DNA of 64,000 bases from Gemmatimonadota bacterium (lineage in GTDB: Bacteria > Gemmatimonadota > Gemmatimonadetes > Gemmatimonadales > GWC2-71-9), in NCBI GenBank assembly GCA_016713785.1, contig JADJOM010000003.1, forward strand, positions 1,507,501 through 1,571,500, in the 5' to 3' direction. This document shows positions 39,689 to 49,035 of this stretch, piece by piece. Every line of letters begins with the position of its first letter. Position 1 is the stretch's first letter. A program made the position numbers and the translations under genes. The notes under the pieces are model-generated. The model was not told where the DNA came from, made no database searches, and worked only from the letters and a program-made list of their open reading frames with translations.

Positions 39689-40798
39689 TCAGCGCATCAG
39701 CACCGGGGCGACACCGCCCCGGCAGCGTTCCACAATGGCCTGCGGCAACTCACCGAGCGGCAGGATGGCCTCCGCCAGTCCGGCGCGGGCCACCGCGCCC
39801 GGCATGCCCCAGACCACGCTCGTGGCCTCGTCCTGGACCAGGACCCGGCCTCCCACCTCGGTGATGCTGCCGGCGCCGGCCATCCCGTCCTGTCCCATCC
39901 CCGTCAGCACCACCGCCAGGGAACGCGGGCCGTACACCCGGGCCACCGACCGGAACATCGGGTCCGCCGCGGGCCTGCAGGAATTCTCGGGTGCTGACTG
40001 GTTTGTCTGAAGGACGACTTCCATCCCGACTCGCTGGACCACCAAATGGTGGTCGCCGGGGGCGATCCAGACCTGGCCGGGCGCCACGTGGGCGCCGGGG
40101 ACCGCCTCGTCCACCTGGAAGTGCGTGGCCGCCCGCAGGCGGTCGGCCAGCAGGCGGGTGAATCCCGTGGGCATGTGCTGGGTGATCAGGATCGGCACCC
40201 GGAAGTCCGCGGGCAGGCCCGTGAGCAGCGCCTCCAGGGCGTTGGGGCCGCCGGTGGACGCCGCCACGGCGAGCACCTCCGGCAGGCTCGCGGCGATCCG
40301 CCCCGCCGACGGGGGCGGCGCCACCCGCGGCCCCGCCGTCACGCGCGCCACCGGCCGCGGTGGCGCCGCCGCCAGCGCCCGGGCCCGGGCCACCTGCGCC
40401 GCGACCCGGGGCGCCAGGCGGCGGCTGACCCACTCGATGGCGTTCACCATGTTGCCCTCGTGGGGCAACTTGGGAATCAGGTCGTCGGCGCCGAGCGCCA
40501 GGGCCTCGAGTTCCGCGACACCGGGGGCGCTCACGCCGGTGAACATGACCACCGGCAGGTGGGGCCACTGCGCCCGCAGGCGGCGCAGGGTCTCCAGGCC
40601 GTCGAGCCCGGGCATGTCGATGTCGAGCGTGACCACGTCGGGACCCTGCTCGGCGATGACCCCGAGGGCCAGGTCGCCGTCACTCGCGGTCCCGACGACC
40701 TCCATGTCCGGCTCGCGCCCCAGCGCCTGGGCAATGACCCGGCGGACGATCACCGCATCGTCCACCACCAGGACGCGGAGCCGCTTCACGTCACCCAC
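39689..40798 (-). CDS. cheB: Chemoreceptor methylesterase/deamidase CheB (copy 2)
   Basis: A 369-aa CheB. The receiver has Asp59 in VVTLDIDMPGLDG; the Lys region reads LIPKLPHEGNM, where copy 1 has the usual Lys-Pro. The esterase domain retains catalytic Ser (VAASTGGPNALEALL), His (LITQHMPTGFTRLLAD) and Asp (LTGMGQDGMAGAG). The SAPENSCRPAADPMF block is shared with copy 1. Its start lies 13 bp inside the 3' end of the truncated-globin/PAS gene, so the two are translationally linked. Confidence 0.94.
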   Translation of the reverse strand: MGDVKRLRVLVVDDAVIVRRVIAQALGREPDMEVVGTASDGDLALGVIAEQGPDVVTLDIDMPGLDGLETLRRLRAQWPHLPVVMFTGVSAPGVAELEALALGADDLIPKLPHEGNMVNAIEWVSRRLAPRVAAQVARARALAAAPPRPVARVTAGPRVAPPPSAGRIAASLPEVLAVAASTGGPNALEALLTGLPADFRVPILITQHMPTGFTRLLADRLRAATHFQVDEAVPGAHVAPGQVWIAPGDHHLVVQRVGMEVVLQTNQSAPENSCRPAADPMFRSVARVYGPRSLAVVLTGMGQDGMAGAGSITEVGGRVLVQDEATSVVWGMPGAVARAGLAEAILPLGELPQAIVERCRGGVAPVLMR

Positions 40799-42456
40799 GC
40801 GGCGGCGGGCACCGCCGGTTCGGGACTGGCGCCACCGCGCAGTTCCGCGAGCCCCGCCGCCAGCGCACGGATCCGGCGGATGGCGTCGGCGCTGGCCTGG
40901 GCACGGTCCACCGCCTCGGTCAGCCGTGAGCCGAACGTCCCCGACAACCCCTGCGCCTCGGCCGCCACCGCCGCCGCGGCCTCGGCGGCCGCTGCCTGGA
41001 CCGCGCGCAGCGCCTCGACCACCGCCTGGTCGGCCCGCCGCAGCGCCTCCGGCCGCGTGGCCGCGTCACTCCCCGGGTCCGGCACCGGCAGCCCGGCCTG
41101 CTCCGCTTCTTCGGCCACGGCGTCAAGCAGCCGGGTCAGGGTAAGGAGATCGGCCGAGACGCCCTCGAGGGCCCGAGCCTCCTGCCGCAGCACCGCCACG
41201 CCCGGCGCCCCAGTGGCCACGGGGTCGGGCGAGGGCATGGTGACCGGGGCGGCGTCCGGCGCCGGGGTCGGGCCCGGCACCGGGGCCGGCGGCGTCCGAT
41301 GCACGATCTCCCAGGTGATCTGCGGCCCGACGTAGCGCTGATCCTGGTCCAGCACGGGTGACACCAGGACCGCCACCGTCTCCGGGCCGAACTGCACCTG
41401 GGTCTTGTGCGGCAGCTGCGCGGGATCGGCAAAGAGCGCCCGCCGCGCCGCGACATCGGGGAAGAAGATCCCGACCGGCACGCCATCGCTGGCCTGGACC
41501 GGCGTCCGCAGGTAGGGCGCCAGCCGCGCCAGCGCCGCCTCGCAGGCGGCGTTGCCGAACCAGCGCTCCAGCGTGGCGTCGGGCAGCATCACCGGCACGG
41601 GCAAGTCCTCGGCCTGGCTGCGCAGCCGCTGGAACACCGCCTGGTTCCGGTGCTGTTCCGAGAGATCGCGCCACGCGACGCCATACCCCACGACCCCGCC
41701 CGCCTGGCGCACCGCGAAGGGGTGGGCCTTCCACACCGCGCGCCCGAAGCACCAGGTGGTCTCGCGGGGCAGGCGGTCGGGATCGGCAAAGAGGGCGGAG
41801 AACTGGGTCGGGGCCGGGTGGATCCGGATGATCGGGTGGCCCACCAGCTCTGCGGCGCCGAGGTTGAAGGCCCGCCGGAGCTCCCCGTCCGCCGCCTGCA
41901 CCCCCGCCACGGCCCCCGGGTTGAGGTGCACCAGCGTGAGCTGGGCATCGAGCACAAAGAGGTTGCCGTCATCCAGCCCGAGTCGTGCCGCCTCCAGGAC
42001 CGCCGCGGCCACGAGCGATTCCACCGGCGACACCGACGGGACCGCCGGTGGCACCGGGTCGGCCGGGGCGCCGCCCAGCCCGAGGCGCGCGGCCTCCCGG
42101 GCCAGCAGGCCACGCAGCTCCGCCACCGCCGCCTCGGGGACACCAGCGGCCTCGAAGGCCGCACCGAGATGGGCGCCCAGGGTGCCGACATCCTGGCCGG
42201 TCAGCGCCAGCCGCGCGGCCACCCCGCGCGGGTCCGGGCCATCGTAGGCCATGGGGCCGCCGGTCAGCTCGGTCAGGAACATCTGGGCCTGCCAGGTGGC
42301 GTCGGCGCCGGGCGCGGCCGGGATGCGCCCGGCCAGGGACGGGTCGGCGCTGGCGCGGACGAAGGCCCGCGCCACCGCCTGGTCGAGGGCGTCGAATCCG
42401 CCGAGGCGGTCGAACAGCCCGGCTCGCGCGGGGCTCGAAGACATCACTCCTGACAT
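40786..42456 (-). CDS. Truncated-globin-like domain fused to PAS domains, MCP relative without signalling hairpin
   Basis: A 556-aa soluble protein. Residues about 14-120 follow the group 1 truncated haemoglobin pattern (LFDRLGGFDALDQAVARAF, FLTELTGGPMAYDG). However, the proximal histidine expected near residue 80 is Ala (PRGVAARLAL) and the distal-pocket Tyr of the family FY pair is Val33, so haem binding is doubtful. Two PAS-like domains follow (about 150-280 and 290-395), the second with PHKTQVQFGPETV and GPQITWEIVHR, as in the neighbouring MCPs. The C-terminal 140 residues are Ala/Glu-rich helices without an MCP tip. AGGAG lies 8 bases before the ATG. Function unknown. Confidence 0.75.
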   Translation of the reverse strand: MSGVMSSSPARAGLFDRLGGFDALDQAVARAFVRASADPSLAGRIPAAPGADATWQAQMFLTELTGGPMAYDGPDPRGVAARLALTGQDVGTLGAHLGAAFEAAGVPEAAVAELRGLLAREAARLGLGGAPADPVPPAVPSVSPVESLVAAAVLEAARLGLDDGNLFVLDAQLTLVHLNPGAVAGVQAADGELRRAFNLGAAELVGHPIIRIHPAPTQFSALFADPDRLPRETTWCFGRAVWKAHPFAVRQAGGVVGYGVAWRDLSEQHRNQAVFQRLRSQAEDLPVPVMLPDATLERWFGNAACEAALARLAPYLRTPVQASDGVPVGIFFPDVAARRALFADPAQLPHKTQVQFGPETVAVLVSPVLDQDQRYVGPQITWEIVHRTPPAPVPGPTPAPDAAPVTMPSPDPVATGAPGVAVLRQEARALEGVSADLLTLTRLLDAVAEEAEQAGLPVPDPGSDAATRPEALRRADQAVVEALRAVQAAAAEAAAAVAAEAQGLSGTFGSRLTEAVDRAQASADAIRRIRALAAGLAELRGGASPEPAVPAAAWVT

Positions 42457-42478
42457 GTGTGCACTCCTGCTTCCGTGA

Positions 42479-44383
42479 TCAGCACCGGAACCGCCCCACC
42501 ATGCCGTGGAGCTGCTCCGACAGCCGTGCCAGCTGGTCAGCCGCGTCCTGGCTCTGGGTAACGCTGGTGGTGGTCGCGTCCGCGGCCTCCGCCACCCCGA
42601 CCATGTTCTCGGCGATGGCGCCCGCGCTGCGGGCGGCCTCGCTCACGTTGCGGCTCATCTCGTTGGTCGTGGCGGTCTGCTCCTCCACCGCGCCGGCGAT
42701 GGTGGTCTGGATCCCGCTGATCTGCTCGATGATCCCGGCGATCTCATGGATCTCGCCGACCGCGTCCCGGGTGTCGCCCTGGATGACCTCGATCTTCCGG
42801 CTGATCTCCTCGGTGGCCTTGGAGGTGCCCTTGGCCAGCTCCTTCACCTCGTTGGCCACCACGGCGAAGCCCTTGCCCGCGTCCCCCGCGCGCGCCGCCT
42901 CGATGGTGGCGTTGAGGGCGAGCAGGTTGGTCTGCTGCGCGATGGCGGTGATCACCTTGACCACTTTGCCGATCTCCGTGCTGGACTCGCCCAGCCTCGC
43001 CACCGTGGCCTTGGTGCGGTCGGCCACCTGCACCGCCTGCCGCGCCACCCGCGCGGCGTCCGCCGCGTTCCGGGCGATCTCGCGGATCGAGGCCCCCATC
43101 TCCTCCGTGCCGCTGGCGGTCACGGTGATGTTGCCGGAGACTTCCGCGGCTGCGTTCGACACGATCCGCGCCTGGGCCGAGGTCTGCTCCGCGCTCCCCG
43201 CAAGCGTGCGGTTGATCCCCGACAGCTGCTCCGAGGCGCCCGCCAGGGTCCGGGCGTGCCCCCCGATGCCCGCCACCTGCGCCCGGAAGCCGGCGAGGAG
43301 CGCGGCGAGGCCTTCACCGAGCTGCCCGGCGGCGTCGCTCCCGCGCACCGGGACATCGACCGTCAGGTCGCCGGCGGCGGCATCGCGCACGGCGGCGAGG
43401 ATCTGGTCCACCTGGGCCTGCAGCGTGGCGGCCTGGGCGCGCTCCCGTTCGCGCGCCGCGGCGATCTGCGCCTCCACCTCCAGGCGCTGGGTGATGACCT
43501 CCCAGGTGACCATCGGGCCGAGATACTGGCCCCCCGCGTCGTACGTCGGGCTGAGCTCCATCTCAAGCGTCTCCGGCCCCACGCCGAGGCGGAGCCCGTG
43601 CGGCAGCTGCTTGGGGTCGAGCAGCCGGGCGCGGAGCGCCCGCAGCTCGGGATGGAGCAGCTCCAGCGACCGGCCCAGCAGCTGGTCGGCCGCCACGCCG
43701 GTGAACTCCTCGAGCTGGGCCAGGCAGGCGTGGGCCGCAGGGTTGAGGTACTGGATGGCCAGGTCCCGGTCCGCGGAGATGATGTTGATCGGCGAGTTGC
43801 GGACCATCGAGGCATAGCGGGCCAGTTCCACCCGCGCGATGCCGCCGGCCACCTGGCCCGCCACCTTGCGGAGCGCATCGCTCTCGGCCGCGGAGAGGGT
43901 CCGGCGGCAGGTGGCGTAGACCTCCAGCGTCCCGACGATCTCGCCGTTGACGAGGAGCGGCACCGCCGCGGCGGTCTGCACCCCGGCCTGCCGGGCCACC
44001 GGGGCGCGGGCGAACTCCGGCACCGCGCCGAAGTCGTCCACCACCACCAGGTCGCCGGCCCGCCAGGCGCGGCCCGACAGCGCCTCGCCCTCGCGGAACT
44101 GGGCCGCGCGGGTCTTCTCCCGGAACTCGTCGGCCACCTGGCCGGAATCCAGACTGCACTTGAGCAGGCCGTCGATCGGGTCACGGCGCAGCCAGGCCGC
44201 ATAGTCCCAGCCCTGGCCCTCGCGCAGCAGCTGCAGCACGCTGGCCACGGCGCCCTTCACGGTGGCGGCGCGCGTCACGGCCTCGATGGCACGGGTCACG
44301 ACTTCCCCGCCGGTGGGAACGTCGGCGGCGCGGGCGCGCGGGGCCACGGGGGCCGCGACGCTGGTCTCGGTCGGAGCGATCAT
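42479..44383 (-). CDS. Soluble chemoreceptor: GAF, PAS, MCP signalling domain
   Basis: A 634-aa cytoplasmic MCP with no transmembrane helix. Residues about 30-190 form a GAF domain (LLREGQGWDYAAWLRRDPID, VPLLVNGEIVGTLEVYA). A PAS domain at about 195-300 contains SPINIISADRDLAIQYLN, LPHGLRLGVGPETLEMELSP and GPMVTWEVIT. A HAMP-like linker and the signalling hairpin follow, with tip QQTNLLALNATIEAARAGDA. It may sense a redox, gas or small-molecule signal in the cytoplasm. It is 22 bp upstream of the truncated-globin/PAS gene, which shares its PAS type. Confidence 0.9.
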   Translation of the reverse strand: MIAPTETSVAAPVAPRARAADVPTGGEVVTRAIEAVTRAATVKGAVASVLQLLREGQGWDYAAWLRRDPIDGLLKCSLDSGQVADEFREKTRAAQFREGEALSGRAWRAGDLVVVDDFGAVPEFARAPVARQAGVQTAAAVPLLVNGEIVGTLEVYATCRRTLSAAESDALRKVAGQVAGGIARVELARYASMVRNSPINIISADRDLAIQYLNPAAHACLAQLEEFTGVAADQLLGRSLELLHPELRALRARLLDPKQLPHGLRLGVGPETLEMELSPTYDAGGQYLGPMVTWEVITQRLEVEAQIAAARERERAQAATLQAQVDQILAAVRDAAAGDLTVDVPVRGSDAAGQLGEGLAALLAGFRAQVAGIGGHARTLAGASEQLSGINRTLAGSAEQTSAQARIVSNAAAEVSGNITVTASGTEEMGASIREIARNAADAARVARQAVQVADRTKATVARLGESSTEIGKVVKVITAIAQQTNLLALNATIEAARAGDAGKGFAVVANEVKELAKGTSKATEEISRKIEVIQGDTRDAVGEIHEIAGIIEQISGIQTTIAGAVEEQTATTNEMSRNVSEAARSAGAIAENMVGVAEAADATTTSVTQSQDAADQLARLSEQLHGMVGRFRC

Positions 44384-44391
44384 CGGGCCGC

Positions 44392-46155
44392 CTAGTGGGT
44401 GAAACGGCCGACGAGGCGGCGCAGTTCGGTGGCCATGGCGGCGAGCTCCGCGGTGGCCCGGTCGCTGTTGCCGGTGCTTTCGCTGGTGGCCCGGGCGGAG
44501 CCGGCCACCGTCGCGATCGTGTGGCTGATCTCCTGCGCCCCGCGCGCCGCGTCGGTGATGTTCCGCGCCATCTCGTTGGTGGTGGCCGTCTGCTCCTCCA
44601 CCGCCCCGGCGATGACGGTCTGGATGTCACTGATCCGGGTGATGATCTGCCCGATGTCGCGGATGGCCTGCACCGCGCGCCCGGTGTCGCCCTGGATGGC
44701 CTCGACCCGCTGCTCGATCTCCTCGGTGGCGCGCGCGGTCTCCTTGGCCAGGTCCTTGACCTCCTTGGCCACCACCGCGAAGCCCTTCCCCGCCTCGCCC
44801 GCCCGCGCCGCCTCGATGGTCGCGTTGAGCGCCAGGAGGTTGGTCTGCTGCGCAATCGTGGTGATCAGCTTGAGCACCTTGCCGATCTCCTGGCTCGAGC
44901 CGCCCAGCTGGGCCATCATCTCGTTGGTGCGCCCGGCGAGCCCGACGGCCTCGGTGGCCACCTTCGCCGCCTCGGACGCGTTCTTGGCGATCTCCCGGAT
45001 GCTCGCCCCCATCTCCTCGGTGCCCGCCGCCACGGTCTGCACGTTGCGGGTCACCTCCTCGGAGGCGCTGCTCACCACCGCGGCCTGCGTGCTGGTGTCG
45101 GCGGCCCCGGTGGCCAAGGTCCGGTTGACCGCGGAGAGCTCCTCCGCCGCGGCGGCCAGGGTGTCGGCGTGCCCCGCGATCTGGCCGATGTTCTGGCGCA
45201 GGTCCGTGAGGAACGTGGCCAGCTCGCGGCCCAGCTGCCCGATCGTGTCCTGGCCCTCGACCCCCACCGTGCGGGTGAGGTCGCCGGTCGCCGCCGCGTG
45301 GACCGCGCCCAGGATCCGGTCCACCTTGCTCCGCAGTTCCGCGGCCTCGCGCTGCTCCCGGGCGTGGGCGTCGGCCACGGCCCGCTGGGCGGCCAGGGTC
45401 TCGGTCACGACCTCCCAGGTGAGCATCGGGCCGATGTAGCGCTTCTGGTGGTCGAAGGTGGCGGACACCGTGAGGTCGAGGGTCTCCGGGCCGAACGTGA
45501 CCTGGGCGCGGTACGGGAGGGCCGCCGGGTCGAGCAGGCGGCGCCGCAGGTCGTCCGAGCGTTCGAAGAACACCAGCATCGATGCGCCCTGGACCCCGTC
45601 GGCGGTCACCGGCAGCACCCGGCCCAGCCGCTCCAGGGAGGCCCGACCGGCCGGGTTCACGTACTGCATGGTGAGGTCGGGGTCGCCGCAGATGATGTTG
45701 GTGGGGCAGCTCTCGATCATCGAGAGCACCCGGCCGAGCTCCACCTCCACGCGGTTCCGCTTGGTCTGGTCTTCCCAGGCCGCCACGTATCCCGTGAGCG
45801 CGCCGGCCTCGTCCCGCACCGCGTGCACCAGGCACTTGTAGACCGCCCCCTCGGTCTTGATCTTGTGCTCGTAAGGCAGCCGCGCCGGGTCGGCCACCGC
45901 CTCACGGAAGCCCGCGGGGGCGCCGTGCAGGGTGGCCAGCTCCTGCCCCGCCACCGGGCCGGTGGCGTAGCCCAGCTTCGCCACCGCCGCTTCGGCCTGG
46001 CGGCTGGCGTGCAGCACCCGCTGGTGCCGGTCGGCCAGGAATAGGATGGCCGCGGCCTCGGTGATCCCGCCGAGCAGGCGGGGCGTGGCCAGCGGGTCGG
46101 TCACCGCGGCGGCCTGGGGCAGCACACGGGCGTGAGGTTCCGGGGATGCGGTCAT
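44392..46155 (-). CDS. Soluble chemoreceptor: two PAS domains, MCP signalling domain
   Basis: A 587-aa cytoplasmic MCP. PAS 1 (about residues 30-140) includes ILFLADRHQRVLHASRQAEA and EHKIKTEGAVYKC. PAS 2 (about 145-255) has SCPTNIICGDPDLTMQYVN, RAQVTFGPETLDLTVSATF and GPMLTWEVVTE. The signalling hairpin tip is QQTNLLALNATIEAARAGEA. No membrane helix. AAGGAG lies about 10 bases before the ATG. It sits between cheW and the GAF-PAS MCP, which suggests these soluble receptors form the core cytoplasmic array of this system. Confidence 0.9.
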   Translation of the reverse strand: MTASPEPHARVLPQAAAVTDPLATPRLLGGITEAAAILFLADRHQRVLHASRQAEAAVAKLGYATGPVAGQELATLHGAPAGFREAVADPARLPYEHKIKTEGAVYKCLVHAVRDEAGALTGYVAAWEDQTKRNRVEVELGRVLSMIESCPTNIICGDPDLTMQYVNPAGRASLERLGRVLPVTADGVQGASMLVFFERSDDLRRRLLDPAALPYRAQVTFGPETLDLTVSATFDHQKRYIGPMLTWEVVTETLAAQRAVADAHAREQREAAELRSKVDRILGAVHAAATGDLTRTVGVEGQDTIGQLGRELATFLTDLRQNIGQIAGHADTLAAAAEELSAVNRTLATGAADTSTQAAVVSSASEEVTRNVQTVAAGTEEMGASIREIAKNASEAAKVATEAVGLAGRTNEMMAQLGGSSQEIGKVLKLITTIAQQTNLLALNATIEAARAGEAGKGFAVVAKEVKDLAKETARATEEIEQRVEAIQGDTGRAVQAIRDIGQIITRISDIQTVIAGAVEEQTATTNEMARNITDAARGAQEISHTIATVAGSARATSESTGNSDRATAELAAMATELRRLVGRFTH

Positions 46156-46200
46156 CGGTACGCGCTCCTTGCGTCACCGTTCGAGGGGGTCTGCCATCCG

Positions 46201-46644
46201 TCAGCGCGCGCCCGTGGGCTCCAGGGCAAGCGCCTTCTCCGTATCGAGCACCAGCAGCAGGCGGCCGGGGAGCTTGTACACCCCGCGGATCATCTCGCGG
46301 GCTGCCGGAGGAAGGGTCTCCGGCGGTTCCTCGTACGCGGACTCCTCGGTCTCCAGCACGTCACCGATCTCATCCACCAGCAGGCTGACCGCGCCCTCGT
46401 CGGTGCGCACCACCACGTTCATCGGCTGCCGGTCGGCGGCGAAGGGCGCCAGCCCGAGCCGCTCGCGGAGGTCGATCGCGGTGACGATCTGTCCCCGGAG
46501 GTTGATCAGCCCGCGGACCGCCCGCCCCGCGAGCGGCACCCGCGTCATCTGCTGCGAGCGGATCACTTCCTGGACCTGCAGCACCTCGATGCCGAAGAAC
46601 AGGCGATCGAGCTGAAACGTGCAGAACTGGCGTTCCATGGCCAT
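46201..46644 (-). CDS. cheW: Chemotaxis coupling protein CheW
   Basis: A 147-aa adaptor linking receptors to CheA. It contains the CheW core: FCTFQLDRLFFGIEVLQVQE, VPLAGRAVRGLINLRGQIV with the conserved Arg-Gly-Gln contact region, and VVVRTDEGAVSLLVDEIGDV. An extra C-terminal segment of about 35 residues (MIRGVYKLPGRLLLVLDTEK) completes the second beta barrel. It starts 4 bp after cheA. Two in-frame ATG codons (46644, 46638) are possible starts; either leaves the domain intact. Confidence 0.93.
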   Translation of the reverse strand: MAMERQFCTFQLDRLFFGIEVLQVQEVIRSQQMTRVPLAGRAVRGLINLRGQIVTAIDLRERLGLAPFAADRQPMNVVVRTDEGAVSLLVDEIGDVLETEESAYEEPPETLPPAAREMIRGVYKLPGRLLLVLDTEKALALEPTGAR

Positions 46645-46648
46645 GGCC

Positions 46649-48937
46649 TCAGACCCCCGCGCCGACTGGTTCGGCGTCCGAGCCCGCGAAGAGCAGCACG
46701 TCCGCCTGTTCGATGAGTGCCCGCACGTCGAGCAGGTCGGTCACCTTCTGCTGGATCACCGCGGTGCCGTACACGGCGCCCTGCCGCTCCCGCCGGTGCA
46801 CGGTGAGCTGCTCCTCGACGATGTCGACGATGTTCTCCACCACAAGGCCCACGTCCCGGCCCTCGTGACGGTAGACCACCACCTGGAGCGGGTCGCGCTC
46901 CTCCGCGCCGCCCGGCTCGCCCAGCAGCTCGGTGAGCCGGATGAGGGGCAGCAGCCGCCCGCGATACTGCACCACCTGGTACGCCCCCGCCCGCTCGATC
47001 GTGCCCTGCGGGAATTCCTCCAGCCGCGCCACCATCGACAAGGGGATGGCCATCCGCCGCTCGGCCCCCAGCCGGAAGAGGAGCAGCATCAGCCGTTCCG
47101 CCTCCCCGGCGCGCGCCGCTTCCACCACCGCGCCCGGCGCCTTGCGGGCCGACTCGGTGACCACCTGCGCCAGCTGGCCCAGGCCGAGCACGTCGAGGAT
47201 CAGCGCCACCCGGCCATCACCCATGATCGTGGCCCCGGCAAAGGCCCCGATGCCCTTGAGCTGCTTGCCCAGCGGCTTCACCACGATCTCCTCGGTGTCG
47301 TTGATCTCGTCCACGACGAGGCCGAAGGTGTGCTCGTCCGCCTGCAGCACCACGATGTTGACCGCCTCCTGCGCCCCTGTGGACCGGAAGCCCTCCTGCA
47401 GCCCCAGGGCGTGCGCCAGGTTCACCAGCGGCAGCAACCGGCCCCGCAGCCGGTACACCGGCGCCCCGTAGACCATCTCGATGCCCGCCTCGGCCTCGTC
47501 GCCCTCCAGCCGCACCAGCTCCAGCAGCGACACCTGCGGGATCGCGAAGCGGTCCCCGGCCGTGGTGACGACCAGCGCCGGGATGATGGCCAGCGTGAGC
47601 GGGATCTTGATCTTGAGGGTGGTGCCCTGGCCGGCCACGCTCTGCACGTCGACCGTGCCACCGATCTTCTCGATGTTGGTCTTCACCACGTCCATGCCCA
47701 CGCCGCGGCCGGAGATGTTGCTCACCTGCTCCGCCGTGCTGAAGCCCGGCGCGAAGATCAGGTTCACCAGCTCCCGGTCCCCCATCCGCGCCGCCTGCTC
47801 GGCCGTGATGACGCCCTTCTGGATCGCCTTGGCCTTCACCCGCTCCGTGTTGACCCCGCCGCCGTCATCGGAGATCTCGATGTTGACCTGCCCACCCTCG
47901 TGGTAGGCGCGCAGCAGCAGCCGCCCCTCGGCCGGCTTGCCCCGGGCCACCCGCTCGGCCGGCAGCTCCATGCCATGGTCCACCGAATTCCGCACGATGT
48001 GCGTCAGCGGGTCCTTGATCGCCTCGATGATCGTCTTGTCGAGCTCGGTCTCCTTCCCCTCCATCTCGATGCGCACCTGCTTCTTGCACGCCAGGGCAAG
48101 GTCGCGCACCACCCGCGGGAACTTGGCCCACACATTCCCGATGGGCTGCATCCGGGTCTTCATGACCCCTTCCTGCAGCTCGGTGGTGATGAGGTTCAGG
48201 CGCTGCGAGGTCGCCACGAACCCCGAGTCGTCGGCGGTCGTGGTGTACTGGAGGATCTGGTTGCGGGCCAACACCAGCTCGCCCACCAGGTTCATGAGCT
48301 TGTCCAGCAGCCCCACATCCACCCGGATGTTGCTGTCCGAAGCCGCCGGCGCCTTCACCTCCGCCGGCTCGGCCGCGGCCACCGGCGCCACCTGCGCCGC
48401 GGGGGCCGGGACCGGCTCGGGGACCTGCGCGGGAACCGGGGGCGCCACGGCCGCGGGCGGCGGCACCTCCGCCACCGGAGCCGCCTGCGGGCCGCTCTTC
48501 CGGCCGCCCTTGGCCCGCGACGCCCCTTCAGCTTTTCCCGAGGCGGCCGGCTCCCCCTTCTGCAGCCGCGTGAGCAGCTCCACCAGGGACGCAAAGCCCT
48601 CCTGCCCGTCGGTGCCGGTGCTCTCGACTGCCGAGAGCATCGACCGGACCGCGTCCACCAGCTGGAGCAGCGCGCTCGTGATCTCGGGCGTCAGGGTCTT
48701 CTTGCCGTCGCGGAGGTCGGAGAGCAGGCTCTCCCCCACGTGCGTCACCGATTCCAGCCGGCCGAAGCCGAGGAACCCGCTGGTGCCCTTGATGGTGTGG
48801 ATGCAGCGGAAGATCCCGGCCAGCAGGTTCTTGTCGCCCGGGTTCTGCTCCAGCGCCACCAGGTTGCGATCCAGGGTGTCGAGCCCCTCACTGCTCTCCA
48901 CGAGGAACTCTTTGACGATGTCGTCCATGTCGCTCAT
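46649..48937 (-). CDS. cheA: Chemotaxis histidine kinase CheA with extra C-terminal CheW-like domain
   Basis: A 762-aa kinase. P1 HPt has His47 in CIHTIKGTSGFLGFGRLE. A Pro/Ala-rich stretch (about 135-205) replaces a recognisable P2 domain. The dimerisation/P4 region shows VGELVLARNQIL, HIVRNSVDHGMELP, EISDDGGGVNTERV and GRGVGMDVVKTNIEKIGG. P5 (about 455-590) is followed by a second CheW-like domain (about 600-750, MLLLFRLGAERRMAIPLSMV). GGAG precedes the ATG, and a sigma-28-type promoter lies about 67 bp upstream. It phosphorylates CheY, both CheB proteins and possibly the other receivers. Confidence 0.95.
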   Translation of the reverse strand: MSDMDDIVKEFLVESSEGLDTLDRNLVALEQNPGDKNLLAGIFRCIHTIKGTSGFLGFGRLESVTHVGESLLSDLRDGKKTLTPEITSALLQLVDAVRSMLSAVESTGTDGQEGFASLVELLTRLQKGEPAASGKAEGASRAKGGRKSGPQAAPVAEVPPPAAVAPPVPAQVPEPVPAPAAQVAPVAAAEPAEVKAPAASDSNIRVDVGLLDKLMNLVGELVLARNQILQYTTTADDSGFVATSQRLNLITTELQEGVMKTRMQPIGNVWAKFPRVVRDLALACKKQVRIEMEGKETELDKTIIEAIKDPLTHIVRNSVDHGMELPAERVARGKPAEGRLLLRAYHEGGQVNIEISDDGGGVNTERVKAKAIQKGVITAEQAARMGDRELVNLIFAPGFSTAEQVSNISGRGVGMDVVKTNIEKIGGTVDVQSVAGQGTTLKIKIPLTLAIIPALVVTTAGDRFAIPQVSLLELVRLEGDEAEAGIEMVYGAPVYRLRGRLLPLVNLAHALGLQEGFRSTGAQEAVNIVVLQADEHTFGLVVDEINDTEEIVVKPLGKQLKGIGAFAGATIMGDGRVALILDVLGLGQLAQVVTESARKAPGAVVEAARAGEAERLMLLLFRLGAERRMAIPLSMVARLEEFPQGTIERAGAYQVVQYRGRLLPLIRLTELLGEPGGAEERDPLQVVVYRHEGRDVGLVVENIVDIVEEQLTVHRRERQGAVYGTAVIQQKVTDLLDVRALIEQADVLLFAGSDAEPVGAGV

Positions 48938-49003
48938 GCTCGGCTCTCCGGCGCCCGCCTTCGCGGCGCGTCCTGCTGGGAGGAAGGACCACTGATGAGC
49001 GGA

Positions 49004-49031
49004 GTATCGGCCGCCCGCCGGATTTCGTTGA
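49004..49031 (-). promoter_or_regulatory. Sigma-28 (FliA)-type promoter for cheA
   Basis: Minus strand TCAACGAA (49031-49024), 12-bp spacer, GCCGATAC (49011-49004). It lies in the 98-bp gap after the sensor-only gene and would give about a 60-nt leader to the cheA start. Confidence 0.7.
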
Positions 49032-49035
49032 GCGC

